Assembly (NCBI RefSeq): GCF_001283065.1
Contig: NZ_CDMK01000001.1
Coordinates: 339,474 to 385,454, forward strand
DNA: 45,981 nucleotides
Source: Helicobacter heilmannii
GTDB taxonomy: Bacteria > Campylobacterota > Campylobacteria > Campylobacterales > Helicobacteraceae
Reading direction: 5' to 3'
Part shown: positions 17,551 through 27,431 of the stretch, in pieces
How the letters are laid out: each line of letters opens with the position of its first letter
Position numbering within the stretch: position 1 is the stretch's first letter
Position numbers and translations under genes: made by a program
The notes under the pieces: model-generated
Databases searched by the model: none
The model's input: only the letters and a program-made list of their open reading frames with translations
What the model was told of the DNA's origin: nothing

Positions 17551-19143
17551 ATGGGGTTTTTAATATCCATGTTTAAACAGCTTTTTTGCGCTCCAAAAGA
17601 ACTTCTCAACACCAAAGAAGCCAGCGTGTGGGCGAGTCACTATTTGGGCAAACATGTGAGTGCTAGCAATATTGCTTATCTCATCAACTATGGCAGGATT
17701 GCCAACCACGCCAAAGATTCTAAGCAAAATCTCATTGACATAGAAGAGTTGAAACTCTATTACGATCGCCTGCAACAACAAGACACACAAGAACCCCTTT
17801 CTTTTGCGCATTTTAAAGAGGCTGAAACCACAAAACATGTCCACCGCCTGCATCCCTATAAGGGAAAGTTTATCCCCCAGCTCGTGGAGTTCTTTCTAGA
17901 TTCACACATAGATAGCTTGAAGAGCAAACAATGGTTTAGTGATGGGGATATTGTCCTTGATCCATTTTGTGGGAGTGGGACCACTTTAGCGGTGGCTAAC
18001 ACCCTTAATATACACGCTTTAGGTGTGGATATTTCTTGCTTTAATGCCATGTTGAGTAATGCCAAAGTGGGACAATACAATTTGGAGGCTTTAACCCGTG
18101 TGTTTGAAGGCTTAATCGATAAAGTAGAGTCTTTGCATGAAAAGAGCCCCATTAAAGAGTTTGAAAACGCCCTAGACACACACTTACAAAACTTTAACAA
18201 CAGGCATTTTCCTAAAGACTTTAAACGCAAGGTTGTTTTAGGGCAGGTAGATGATCGCACCTATGGCGCGGAAAAGGCCAAAGAGTTTTTAGGGATTTAT
18301 GAAGAATTGCTGCAACGCTTTGCAATCCACCTTTTAGATGGCACGCCAACGGGTTTTATCCAAAAATGGTATATCAGCCCCATTAAACAAGAATTGTTGT
18401 TTCTAAAAGAGGAAATAGACAAGAGGCACGAGGGCATGCGTGATATTTTATACATTGTCTTAAGCCGCACAGCAAGAAGTTGCAGAGCCACCACGCATGC
18501 AGACTTAGCCACCTTGAAAGATCCCGTAACGACAACTTATTATTGCAAAAAGCACGGCAAGATTTGCAGGCCCCTGTTTAGCTTGAGAAAATGGTTTTCC
18601 CATTACGCTAAAGACACTTTGAAGCGTTTAAGGGAATTTCAAACATTGCGGAGTGGTTGCTTTTCTTTATGTCTGCAGGCCGATGCTTGCAGTGTGGATT
18701 TAAGTGCGGAAGTTTCTAAGCACAATGAGAGCTTCGCCCGCTTGATCGATACGCAAAGAATCGCCGGTATTTTCAGCTCACCCCCCTATGTGGGGCTCAT
18801 CGATTATCACGAACAGCATGCCTATGCCTATGAACTTTTTTCCCTAGAACGCCAAGATCACCTAGAAATCGGGGCGATGCAAGCCGGGCAGGGCAAGAGT
18901 GCTAGGGAGCAATATATACAGGGCATCGCCAATGTACTTAAAAACACCAAAAGATTTTTAAAGCCAAATTACAATGTTTTCTTGGTCGCCAATGATAAAT
19001 TCAATCTCTACCCACGCATTGCTGAACTTGCGGGCATGCGTATTGTCAAATGCTACCACAGACCTGTGATTAACCGCAGCGAAAAGGACACAAGGGGTTA
19101 TCAAGAAAGTATATTTCATTTGAAAGACAGTCAAAAATGTTAG
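17551..19143 (+). CDS. DNA methyltransferase (SPPY type, likely N4-cytosine)
   Basis: The protein of about 530 residues binds AdoMet through DPFCGSGTTLAVAN near residue 136. It carries the catalytic motif SSPPYVGLIDYHEQ near 408; S-P-P-Y is usual for N4-cytosine methylases. A large insert between the two motifs probably holds the target-recognition region. The N-terminal 70 residues (LNTKEASVWASHYLG to LIDIEELKLYYD) look like an excisionase-type helix-turn-helix, which could allow self-regulation. Start choice is uncertain: TTG 17542, ATG 17551 and ATG 17569 all lack a good ribosome site. The 3' end overlaps the TdeIII-like nuclease gene by seven bases, so this is its cognate methylase. Confidence 0.8.
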   Translation: MGFLISMFKQLFCAPKELLNTKEASVWASHYLGKHVSASNIAYLINYGRIANHAKDSKQNLIDIEELKLYYDRLQQQDTQEPLSFAHFKEAETTKHVHRLHPYKGKFIPQLVEFFLDSHIDSLKSKQWFSDGDIVLDPFCGSGTTLAVANTLNIHALGVDISCFNAMLSNAKVGQYNLEALTRVFEGLIDKVESLHEKSPIKEFENALDTHLQNFNNRHFPKDFKRKVVLGQVDDRTYGAEKAKEFLGIYEELLQRFAIHLLDGTPTGFIQKWYISPIKQELLFLKEEIDKRHEGMRDILYIVLSRTARSCRATTHADLATLKDPVTTTYYCKKHGKICRPLFSLRKWFSHYAKDTLKRLREFQTLRSGCFSLCLQADACSVDLSAEVSKHNESFARLIDTQRIAGIFSSPPYVGLIDYHEQHAYAYELFSLERQDHLEIGAMQAGQGKSAREQYIQGIANVLKNTKRFLKPNYNVFLVANDKFNLYPRIAELAGMRIVKCYHRPVINRSEKDTRGYQESIFHLKDSQKC

Positions 19144-19926
19144 CGCAACAAGAAGTCAAACAGCGCATCAAAAAACCTTTTAACCGCTGTCTTATATAAA
19201 AAGTTTCAAAGCTACCAGCCAGAAACAAGTGACATGCCCTTCCACACAAGACTTTTAGGCAAGGACAAAATGGCGTTGTATAGCTTTATCCATAGCTTAA
19301 GTACAAACTTTGGCTCAAGCATATTTGAACCCGTAGCAAAGGAGTTGGGGCGTGCAAATTTTGATCGTGCAGAGCTGCAAACCAAATCAGGGGATAAAAT
19401 CACCCTAGAGGCTCAAGAGGTGATTCAAGATATCATGAATTGCCTAGAAACCACAGCCAACAAACCGGATAAAATGCATGAAATGACTAGAATCCTTGAG
19501 GCGGTGCGCGGGGAGAGCCGTGCAAACCCAATCACCATTAAGCCTACAAGGGTGGATTTGCGTCTAGAAAAAAATCAAAGTGTTTATTTGATCGACCTTA
19601 AAACAGCCAAGCCCAATGTAGGGGAGTTTAAGGGGTTTAAGCGCACGCTTTTAACTTGGATGGCTGCTTTTGCTTACGATCATCCACACATCACAGACAT
19701 ACACACGCTCATTGCCATCCCCTACAACCCTTATGCACCAAAACCCTATGAGCGTTGGACTCTCACGGGAATGCTGGACTTAAAATGTGAACTCATGGTG
19801 GGGGAGGATTTTTGGAATTTTGTGGGAGGGGAGGGAAGCTATGCCATGCTCTTAGAGTGTTTTGAGGAAGTTGGCGTGCAAATGCGCGGTGAAATTGACG
19901 CATACTTTAAGAAGTTTATAAACTAA
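19137..19926 (+). pseudogene. TdeIII-family type II restriction endonuclease, 5' frameshift
   Basis: The natural start is probably ATG 19137, overlapping the methylase stop, giving MLAQQEVKQRIKKPFNRCL and then a stop at 19197-19199. Removing one A near 19194 restores YKKFQSYQPETSDMPFH and continues unbroken to 19926, about 262 residues. Downstream, VDLRLEKNQSVYLIDLKTAK fits a D...DxK nuclease core. The fold and neighbourhood match the TdeIII family, whose prototype I recall cutting GGNCC; the specificity here is unproven. Reinitiation at ATG 19234 would give a 230-residue protein lacking about 32 residues. The nuclease may be inactive while its methylase survives. Confidence 0.75.
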
Positions 19927-19959
19927 AGGGTATTTTAAAAGCATTGCCTCTAACTCGAT

Positions 19960-21519
19960 TTAGTTCGCCTTAGCAAATTTCTTTAAGGTTTCTAGGATTT
20001 GGGTTTTGTCCGGCGGGGGCACATCAAAAATGCGCGTGTAAATCTCTAGCTCTTTAGGGATAGCAGGCGTGTCTAAATGGTTAGAGAAAATAAAAATCAT
20101 GGCGTTGTACATTGCATTGTTTAAGATAAAGCGCGCCATGCGCTTACAAGTGCCACAGCTTTAGGGCTTTGCTCTAGCTACTCCTCAATGTCTTTAAGCA
20201 CCAAAAAGAGCTCCTCTCCACAAGGGCGGTCGTAATTAGCTTTTAAAAACCCTGCTAAATCTTGGAGGTTTTAAATCTAGGGGTCTCTTGCTTTGAAAAT
20301 CAAGCGCGCCTAAAGCGTTGTCAAATTCTAAACAAGCTCCTTGCTCCCTCACCTGCGCTATGAGAAAATCTGAAGTGCCTTATCTTGGCAGGGCAGGTAT
20401 AAAATGGGGGGTCATGCGTGCCTATGAGTTATTGGAGTTGTTGGGCTAAATTGGTGGAGGTCTGGGGGTCTTCCTTAAAGGTCTATGTCTAGGTAGGATA
20501 GGCTTTGTGTGCCACTAATGTCTTTATTAACTTTTAAAGTGCGGGTGATATACAGCCCATCGCCTATTTGCTTCAGCAGTTTGTCGTTTTCATCGAGCAA
20601 GGCTCTAGCCTCTCTCACTAAGTAGCTTTCATGGAAGCGAAAACAAACCAACTTGCCGAAGTCATGGACTTGTGTTTATGGGGTGTTAAAATTCAAGTTA
20701 AGGTGGTGGGTGTTTTTGCCTAGCAGGTGTGCTAAATCGTTTAGGTCGTGGGGGCAAAAGTTGCTATGTTGTTTGACCTCATAGGTTTTAAAAATGGGGC
20801 CAGTCAAGAGATAAAACAGCAGAGCCGTAAAAACTTTTGGGTTGCCACACTTGCCTGTAGCCATACGCAATAACCTTTCTGTGGGAAAGAAGGAATTGTC
20901 ATCTACGCTATACAATATTTCGTTTTCGAGCCCTGTAGGATAGCCAAATGTATTTAAATTGTCTGCGATTTCATTTTTATCTTTTTCCAAGAAGTCGCCG
21001 TAATCTTTAAGCAACTCTTTTAAAGCCCACTTGCCCGTGGCTAAATTTTTGGGTCTAAGAAGTTTTTCTTTAAGGATTGTGTAATCTCTTTCCTCAAGTG
21101 TTTTATAGTGGCTGGCTAATGTTTTGCTAGGCTGCGTGGGGCTTGTGGGGGAGTAACTTGCAACTCTTGCAACTGCGCCTTAAGTTTTGCAATCTCTGCC
21201 TTTAGTGCCTCTTTCTCTGCCTCTAAGGCTTGTTTATCCTCTGCCTTTTTTGCGCCTCGAGCACTTCTTGAATGCTCTCTTTACTCTGCTCAATCCCAAA
21301 CACCCCACACAGCGCGCTTAAAATCTCTGCGTCTGTGGTCGCCTTAACCCCCTCTATGCCTTGTAACAGGTCTGCACACGCCCTCCCCTCTTTGCTTGTT
21401 TGGCTCACTCTTGAGCTTAGCCAGCGGTGTAAAGTCTTGCTTCTATGATGCCCAAACACATCTAAGAGATTAAAATGCTCTTTAAGCTGTTCTAAACTTG
21501 TTATTTTTCCCCATCGCAA
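19960..21519 (-). pseudogene. Large decayed gene of unknown function
   Basis: Fragments in shifting frames run from ATG 21519 (MRWGKITSLEQLKEHFNLLD) to TAA 19960-19962, enough for about 515 residues. Visible parts are a helical N-terminus, a Lys/Glu/Ala coiled coil (EKEALKAEIAKLKAQLQEL, about 21170-21235), an open stretch at 20676-21014, a piece containing FHESYLVREARALLDENDKL (about 20620), and a C-terminal piece with IFIFSNHLDTPAIPKELEIY. At least six breaks are present. I do not recognise the family; the last piece has a faint ATPase flavour but no Walker motif. The whole span 19927-21743 holds no intact gene. Confidence 0.5.
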
Positions 21520-21743
21520 TGTAGGGCAAACTTAGCTCATTTCATAGGTTTACCCTCAACAAAAGATAAAAGCTGTTATGAGATTTTTAGTAAGGGTATC
21601 AGAGTTTATGGGGGTGGTTTTAAGCAGGCTTTAGGTGGGTGTTAAAAAATTTCGCACAATTTTAAGCCCGCAAGCCCCCTTTTTAACAGGGTTAAAAGGT
21701 TTTTTGCAACATAATAACCCTTCTATTTGACATAAGGACAGCG

Positions 21744-23051
21744 ATGATCACCCCCAAGACCTTGAGTGGCTTTAAGGACAGACTCCCCAAAGAGGCGATG
21801 GCAAAGCAAGCTGTGCTTGAAAAGCTCGCCCGCGTGTTTAAAAGCTTTGGATTTGTACCCATCGAAACCCCGCATTTAGAATACGCCTACATCTTGACCC
21901 AAGAGGAGAGCGACATCCAAAAAGAAATCTATCTGTTTAAAGACCATGGTAAAAGAGAAGTGGGGCTAAGGTTCGATCAAACCATCCCCCTAGCCCGCTT
22001 CATCGCCCAGCACCACAACGCCCTAGGCTTGCCCTTCAAACGCTATGCGATTGGCAATGTCTTTAGGGGAGAGCGGGCACAAAGGGGGCGTTATCGCGAA
22101 TTTACCCAATGCGATTTTGACTTCATCGGTAGCCATAGTTTGTTGTGCGATAGCGAGGTGATCCAAGTCATCATCTCCAGCTTAAAAGCCCTAGACTTAG
22201 AAGAGTTTTGCGTGTGGATCAACCACCGCAAAATCCTAAACGGGCTGTGCGCCCACTTTGGCTTAGGTTCTAATGAAGAGGTGGTAACCTTCTTAAGGAT
22301 TGTGGATAAACTTAGCAAAATCGGCGAGCAGGGCGTGCTCTTAGAGCTTAGCGAGCACTTTAGCCAAGACTTCAAGCCCCTTTTGCAGATTTTAAACACC
22401 AAGCAAGAGGAGGAGAGCGCGGAGTTCTTTAAAAGTGTGGCGCATTTAAAAGAGTTGCACCCCTTAGTGAGAGAGGGGCTAGAGGAGCTGGAGACATTGT
22501 TTGATTTGCTCTTAAGCCTAGAGATCGACCCCGAGCATTTTAGGGTGGATTTTTCCATTGCTAGGGGACTTGGCTATTACACGGGCATCATCTACGAAAC
22601 CACGCTAAACCAGCTCACCAGCCTAGGCAGTGTGTGCTCAGGCGGGCGTTACGACAATTTGGCAAGGAGCTTTAGTGATCAAAACCTGCCCGGCGTGGGG
22701 GCTTCTATTGGGCTTGATCGCTTGTTAGTCGCGCTGGAGGAGTTGGAATTGGTGGAGAATAAATCCACGAGCGCAAGGGTTTTAGTGGTGTGCATGCAAG
22801 CCAAGCACTTTGCCTACGCGAGCCAAATCGCGCAAAAGTTTCGCCAAAGCGAGATCAACACCGAGTTATACCCTGAGATCGAAAAACTGAAAAAACCCTT
22901 CAGCTACGCCAACCACAAGGGGCATGAGTTCGTGGTGGTGCTGGGCGAAGAGGAAGTAAAAAGGGAGAGTTTGACCCTGAAAAACATGACAACGGGCATG
23001 CAATTTAACCATTTGAGCTTTTTAAGGGCTTTGGCGATGGTGAGCGAATGA
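21744..23051 (+). CDS. hisS: Histidyl-tRNA synthetase
   Basis: The 435-residue class II synthetase charges tRNA-His. Motif 2 is seen in [13 protein letters not shown] (about 115-127). The histidine-specific loop appears as [11 protein letters not shown], followed by GGRYDNLA, and motif 3 as [10 protein letters not shown]. The C-terminal anticodon-binding domain follows from about residue 340. AAGGA precedes ATG 21744, and ACATAATAA near 21709-21717 may be the -10. The stop overlaps the asd start (ATGA), the same gene pair as H. pylori HP1190-HP1189. Confidence 0.96.
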   Translation: MITPKTLSGFKDRLPKEAMAKQAVLEKLARVFKSFGFVPIETPHLEYAYILTQEESDIQKEIYLFKDHGKREVGLRFDQTIPLARFIAQHHNALGLPFKRYAIGNVFRGERAQRGRYREFTQCDFDFIGSHSLLCDSEVIQVIISSLKALDLEEFCVWINHRKILNGLCAHFGLGSNEEVVTFLRIVDKLSKIGEQGVLLELSEHFSQDFKPLLQILNTKQEEESAEFFKSVAHLKELHPLVREGLEELETLFDLLLSLEIDPEHFRVDFSIARGLGYYTGIIYETTLNQLTSLGSVCSGGRYDNLARSFSDQNLPGVGASIGLDRLLVALEELELVENKSTSARVLVVCMQAKHFAYASQIAQKFRQSEINTELYPEIEKLKKPFSYANHKGHEFVVVLGEEEVKRESLTLKNMTTGMQFNHLSFLRALAMVSE

Positions 23052-24040
23052 AAGCCTATAACATTGCCCTAGTGGGCGCGAGCGGAGCGGTGGGCGCGGA
23101 GCTCATCAGCATTTTAGAAGAGATCGATTTCCCCCTAGCGCACTTTTTGCCCCTAGTGAGCGCACGCAGTGCCGGGCAAAAAATCCACGCTTTCAACAAG
23201 GAATACACCCTAGAGCAAGCCACACCTAAGAGCTTTCAAGGCATCGACATCGCCTTTTTTAGCGCAGGTTCTAAGGTGAGCCAAGAGCTAGCCCCTATGG
23301 CGGCACAGGCGGGGGCAGTGGTGATCGACAACACGAGCTTTTTTCGCCTTGAAGAGGGCGTGCCCTTGGTGGTGCCCGAGGTCAATCCTAATGATTTAGA
23401 GCACTGCCCGAAAAATATCATCGCTAACCCCAATTGCTCCACGATCCAAATGGTGCAGGTGTTAAACCCCCTGCATAGAGCCTTTGGGATTGCCAGAGTG
23501 GAGGTGAGCACCTATCAAGCTGCCAGCGGGGCGGGCAAAAGGGGTTTAGAGGAGCTTAAGGCACAAATGGCGGGCAGCACCCACGCCCAGGTTTTCCCCC
23601 ACCCGCTCGCGCTCAATGTGATCCCCCAAATCGATATTTTCATGCCAAGCGGCTACACCAAAGAAGAGCTTAAAATGGTGTATGAAACCCATAAAATCAT
23701 GCATACCGACTTTGCCATCAGTGCCACTTGCGTGCGCGTGCCCGTGCTAAGAAGCCATAGCGAGAGCATCAGCATCCGCTTTAAAACCCCGGTGGGCGCG
23801 AAGCAAGTCCAAGAAGTGTTAAAAGACGCGCCCAATATTGTCTTGGTGGATAACCCCGAGCAGAAACTCTACCCCATGCCCATCACCGCCACCAGCACGG
23901 ATCAAACCTTCGTAGGCAGGGTGAGGGGCGATCTTTTCGATCCGCACACTTTGCATTTATGGTGTGTCGCCGATCAGCTGAGGGTGGGTGCGGCGACAAA
24001 CGCCGTAAGGATCGCCCTGGAGTGGATCAAGAGCCACTAG
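23048..24040 (+). CDS. asd: Aspartate-semialdehyde dehydrogenase
   Basis: Asd reduces aspartyl phosphate to aspartate semialdehyde with NADPH, feeding diaminopimelate for the wall as well as lysine, threonine and methionine. The 330-residue protein has [12 protein letters not shown] for NADP near residue 9 and the catalytic Cys in [10 protein letters not shown] near 128. The conserved [16 protein letters not shown] is at the end. It is coupled to hisS through a four-base overlap, and its last 14 bases overlap the convergent DUF2147 gene. Confidence 0.95.
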   Translation: MKAYNIALVGASGAVGAELISILEEIDFPLAHFLPLVSARSAGQKIHAFNKEYTLEQATPKSFQGIDIAFFSAGSKVSQELAPMAAQAGAVVIDNTSFFRLEEGVPLVVPEVNPNDLEHCPKNIIANPNCSTIQMVQVLNPLHRAFGIARVEVSTYQAASGAGKRGLEELKAQMAGSTHAQVFPHPLALNVIPQIDIFMPSGYTKEELKMVYETHKIMHTDFAISATCVRVPVLRSHSESISIRFKTPVGAKQVQEVLKDAPNIVLVDNPEQKLYPMPITATSTDQTFVGRVRGDLFDPHTLHLWCVADQLRVGAATNAVRIALEWIKSH

Positions 24041-24530
24041 GCAGTTGTTTAAGGGTCTGCAAGACTCCCGAGAAGTCGGGCTTTTTAATGCCTTTTTCTT
24101 TTAGGTAGTCTTCGCTCACTTTTTTCCAAATAAAAGTCTTGCCAAAGAAACCCCGCCGATCGAGGCTGGGTAAAAAGCGCAAATCCCCGTTTTTATCTTG
24201 GTGGATCTGCACATAATAGGTGCGCCCATCGTAGAAGTTGTACGCCTTGCCGTTTTTATAGGTGTCGTCACACACCCGGGTGAGGCCATATAAGAACACC
24301 ACGCCCTTATCGCTGCGTTCTCTTAAAGCCGGATCTTTATTGTAAATGTCCTTTCCAGCGGGCGAGCCATCCACATTGGCGATCCCATAGGCGTAGTAAT
24401 GATCCCCGTATTTGAAAAACTCCACATAGGAGCTCTTCATGTATAAAAAGGCTTGGGTTTTATAAATACCGTCCAAGGCTTGGGCCAACAAAGGCAGGCC
24501 GACACTTACCATACAAAACAAATACTTCAT
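24027..24530 (-). CDS. Secreted DUF2147 family protein
   Basis: The 167-residue protein has a signal peptide (MKYLFCMVSVGLPLLAQA) and then a mature start LDGIYKT typical of DUF2147, a small beta-barrel family related to lipocalins. Further matching blocks are GVVFLYGLTRV, GKAYNFYDGRTYYVQ and RRGFFGKTFIWKKV. It is likely periplasmic; no biochemical role is established for the family as far as I know. It starts seven bases after the DUF386 gene, so the two are probably co-transcribed. Its 3' end overlaps the end of asd on the other strand. Confidence 0.7.
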   Translation of the reverse strand: MKYLFCMVSVGLPLLAQALDGIYKTQAFLYMKSSYVEFFKYGDHYYAYGIANVDGSPAGKDIYNKDPALRERSDKGVVFLYGLTRVCDDTYKNGKAYNFYDGRTYYVQIHQDKNGDLRFLPSLDRRGFFGKTFIWKKVSEDYLKEKGIKKPDFSGVLQTLKQLPSGS

Positions 24531-24537
24531 AAAAACT

Positions 24538-25032
24538 CTACAGCTTGAATTTAACGAGACTAGAGGGGACTTTCACCACGACCTTATAAACAAGACCGGG
24601 TTTTTTGGCTTCGGTGGTGTGGGCATCGTTTTCAAACAAAATCGCAAGCATGCCCGCATGCAAGGGCACAGAATAGCATAGGCTGTTGTGCTGGTAGGTT
24701 TCTTGGTCTTTCTCGGGGTTGTAGGGGGCAAGCACGCTTAAATCGGTCTTGTCGCCTAGGTGCAAAATCTCGCCCCCCATCACCACCAACAAGAAATCCA
24801 CACATTCCTTATGTGTTTCAAGCGTGCCTAACTCAGGGCTATAGACGATCTCAATCGCGCACATCCCGCTCCCAAGCTCTTTAAACATGGAGCTAACCTG
24901 CCTTTGCAATAGAGCTTGACAAGAGGGGTGCTTGGGGTCGCAAATTTGTTTTAAATAGGTGTAAAGGTTTTCCAACTCTTGGGTTTTAGAAAACAAACCC
25001 GACAACGAGTCCAATTTACCAACTACAGCCAT
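24538..25032 (-). CDS. YhcH/YjgK/YiaL (DUF386) family protein
   Basis: The 164-residue cupin-like protein matches the DUF386 family. THKECVDFLLVVMGGE occupies the usual His/Glu metal-site strand, and AILFENDAHTTEAKKPG is followed by the closing strand VYKVVVKVP. Members are thought to handle sugars such as sialic-acid derivatives; the substrate here is unknown. GGAGAGACA precedes ATG 25032. It lies upstream of the DUF2147 gene and 63 bases downstream of fabD. Confidence 0.7.
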   Translation of the reverse strand: MAVVGKLDSLSGLFSKTQELENLYTYLKQICDPKHPSCQALLQRQVSSMFKELGSGMCAIEIVYSPELGTLETHKECVDFLLVVMGGEILHLGDKTDLSVLAPYNPEKDQETYQHNSLCYSVPLHAGMLAILFENDAHTTEAKKPGLVYKVVVKVPSSLVKFKL

Positions 25033-25095
25033 TGTCTCTCCAAAATCTCAATTAACGCATAATTCTAGCAAAAAAGCTTAAACAAAGGACAAACT

Positions 25096-26004
25096 CTAAA
25101 CCGCTAGGGCTTCTTTTAGGGTGGCGGTGTCGGTGATGCTGTAGGTGGGTTTAGAGCTTAGGCGTTTATTCAAGTTTTTCAACACGCTTGTGCCAAACTC
25201 CACATAAATAGAATCTTCGTTTTCACACACGCCCACGCAATCGCTGTAGCGCACGGGCTCTATGAGTTGCACGCCCAGGCACTCTAAAGCTCCCGCCTTG
25301 TCCTTATAGACTTGGGTCGTGGCGTTAGACACCACACCAAAGTGGTAAGAATCTTTTAAATGTTGCTCTAAGAGGGCTTTAAAGGGGGCAACCATTGGCT
25401 CTAAAATGGGGCAATGGCTCACGACATTCATGGACAACAAGACTAATTTTTTTGCCCCAAAACTCTTAGGCTCTAGGCTTTGTAAATACGCCTTCGCCCC
25501 GGCTAGCACGACCTGCGAGCCATTGAAATTTGCCACATAAAGTGTGTGCCCCGCCTCTCTAGCCTGCAAGCAAAAGGATTCTAAAAGGGCAATGTCCGCG
25601 CCAAGCACGGCGAGCATACCCATCTCTTGGCCCACTTTAGCGCACACCTCCTCCATCAAACGCCCCCGCTCAAAGACAAGCTTCAGTCCACTTTCTAAAT
25701 CTAGGGCCCCACTCGCTCCATTGGCACTAATTTCTCCTAGTGAATGCCCTAGGGCAAGCTGTGGGCTTTTGCCCCCCTCGTGCTTATAAACCCCATAAGC
25801 CATCATGGACACTAAAAAAATCGCGCTTTGGGTGTAGGCACTTTGGCTTAGTAGGGGGTTTTCGCTCCAAAGCAACTTAGCCACATCGGTGTGTAGCTGA
25901 TCGCTCGCCCGCTCACACATTTGTTTAGCCAAACTAAAATTAGCGCATAAGTCCTGCCCCATGCCGATCGTTTGCGAGCCTTGCCCGCCAAAAAGTGCCA
26001 CCAT
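25096..26004 (-). CDS. fabD: Malonyl-CoA:ACP transacylase
   Basis: FabD loads malonate from CoA onto acyl carrier protein to start fatty-acid elongation. The 302-residue protein begins with the canonical LFGGQGSQTIGMG. The nucleophilic Ser is in LGHSLGEISA near residue 86-95, and the catalytic His is in SHCPILEPM near 195. A ribosome site AAGGAGAG lies within the end of prfA, and the two genes are one base apart, so translation is coupled. Confidence 0.93.
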   Translation of the reverse strand: MVALFGGQGSQTIGMGQDLCANFSLAKQMCERASDQLHTDVAKLLWSENPLLSQSAYTQSAIFLVSMMAYGVYKHEGGKSPQLALGHSLGEISANGASGALDLESGLKLVFERGRLMEEVCAKVGQEMGMLAVLGADIALLESFCLQAREAGHTLYVANFNGSQVVLAGAKAYLQSLEPKSFGAKKLVLLSMNVVSHCPILEPMVAPFKALLEQHLKDSYHFGVVSNATTQVYKDKAGALECLGVQLIEPVRYSDCVGVCENEDSIYVEFGTSVLKNLNKRLSSKPTYSITDTATLKEALAV

Positions 26005-26005
26005 C

Positions 26006-27073
26006 TTACTCTCCTTGTTGCTCTAAACCCTGCGCCTGTGCGTGGGCGATTAGAGGTTCGATCACGGGATCTAAATTGCCCGAGAGCATCAACTCCTCAA
26101 GGCTGTATAGGGTCAAATTAATGCGGTGATCGCTTAAGCGATTTTGCGGGTAGTTGTAAGTGCGGATGCGTTCGCTGCGATCTCCACTGCCCACCTGCAT
26201 TTTACGGCTGGCGGAGTTGGCCTCTTGCTGCTCCTCGATCTGTTTTTCATACAAGCGGGCTTTTAAAATTTTAAGTGCCTTGTCGCGGTTCTTGTGTTGC
26301 GATTTTTCATCTTGCATGGACACGCTGATCCCAGTGGGGACATGGGTGATGCGCACAGCCGAGTCGGTTGTATTCACACACTGCCCGCCATGCCCACCTG
26401 CCCTAAAAACCTCAATGCGCAAGTCGCTGGGGTTGATGTTCACCTCCACATCGTCCACTTCGGGCATGATCGCCACGGTTACGGCAGAGGTGTGGATACG
26501 CCCTTGCGACTCGGTTTCAGGCACCCTTTGCACGCGGTGCGTGCCCGCTTCAAATTTGAGCCTTGAATACACCCCCTGCCCCTTGATCAAGGCGATCATC
26601 TCCTTATACCCGCCCACGCTGTTTTCACTCGAGCTTACGATCTCCACTTTCCAGCGTTTCAAGTCGGCGTAACGGCAATAGGCCTTAAACAAGTCGCCCA
26701 CGAAAATCCCCGCCTCATCGCCGCCTGTGCCCGCTCTTAGCTCTAAGTAAATGTTTTTATTGTCATTGGGGTCTTTGGGGATAAGCAGAACTTTAATGCG
26801 CTCCTCTAGGGCGTTTTTCTCCTCCTCTAGAGCCTTAAGCTCCTCCTTAGCCAGTTCGCCCAATTCCTTATCTTCTAGGAGCGCCCTATTTTCTTGGATG
26901 CCCTCTAAAATCTGTAAATAGGCTTTGGCGGCTTGGGCCAACTCCTCCAGCCCCGCTTGCTCTTTGCTTAGGGCGGTGAGCTGCTTGATGTCGGCTAAAA
27001 CTTCAGGTTGGGTAAGAGAGTGGGCGAGCGCATCGTAACGATCCACGATGGCTTGGAGTTTGCTAGAGAGCAC
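26006..27073 (-). CDS. prfA: Peptide chain release factor 1
   Basis: RF1 recognises UAA and UAG stop codons. The 355-residue protein contains the peptidyl-hydrolysis motif in [18 protein letters not shown] (GGQ near residue 230). The codon-recognition motif is not spelled out as PxT with confidence, but the [11 protein letters not shown] and [13 protein letters not shown] blocks are clear. It starts with GTG 27073, three bases after the rpsT stop. The order prfA-rpsT facing glmM-lspA matches H. pylori HP0077-HP0074. Confidence 0.95.
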   Translation of the reverse strand: MLSSKLQAIVDRYDALAHSLTQPEVLADIKQLTALSKEQAGLEELAQAAKAYLQILEGIQENRALLEDKELGELAKEELKALEEEKNALEERIKVLLIPKDPNDNKNIYLELRAGTGGDEAGIFVGDLFKAYCRYADLKRWKVEIVSSSENSVGGYKEMIALIKGQGVYSRLKFEAGTHRVQRVPETESQGRIHTSAVTVAIMPEVDDVEVNINPSDLRIEVFRAGGHGGQCVNTTDSAVRITHVPTGISVSMQDEKSQHKNRDKALKILKARLYEKQIEEQQEANSASRKMQVGSGDRSERIRTYNYPQNRLSDHRINLTLYSLEELMLSGNLDPVIEPLIAHAQAQGLEQQGE

Positions 27074-27076
27074 AGC

Positions 27077-27352
27077 TTAGGCGTTGGCTAGGGCGATTTT
27101 TTTCACGCTGGCGTTGAGGCGGGACACTTTCCTAGAAGCGGTGTTTTTCTTTAAAACCCCTTTGCTCACGAATTTATGCAATTCTTTATTCGCCACTTTT
27201 AAAGCGTCTTGGGCTTTAGGCACATCGTGGCTGGCGATGGCCTCTCTCACGGCTTTTACGACGTTTTTAATGCGGGTTTTATAAAAGCGGTTGCGCTCAG
27301 TGCGCTTAATGGTTTGGCGAATCCTTTTTTCGGCGGATTTATGGTTAGCCAC
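27077..27352 (-). CDS. rpsT: 30S ribosomal protein S20
   Basis: The 91-residue basic protein begins [13 protein letters not shown], the diagnostic start of S20, which binds 16S rRNA early in 30S assembly. The start codon is GTG 27352 with AAAAGGA eight bases upstream. S20 is often autoregulated through a weak start codon, and the GTG fits this. It leads the rpsT-prfA-fabD group, and glmM is divergent. Confidence 0.96.
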   Translation of the reverse strand: MANHKSAEKRIRQTIKRTERNRFYKTRIKNVVKAVREAIASHDVPKAQDALKVANKELHKFVSKGVLKKNTASRKVSRLNASVKKIALANA

Positions 27353-27431
27353 TATTTAATCCTTTTATCAAAAATAATATGGCAAGATTTTATCTAAAAA
27401 AGCATTAAAGACTGATTAAATGGGGCAGGGC

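Noticed and set aside
22091-22558. 155-codon open frame on the minus strand
   Set aside because: It is antisense to hisS, which has full family motifs in the other strand.
26160-26672. 170-codon open frame on the plus strand
   Set aside because: It is antisense to prfA across the GGQ region; a shadow frame.
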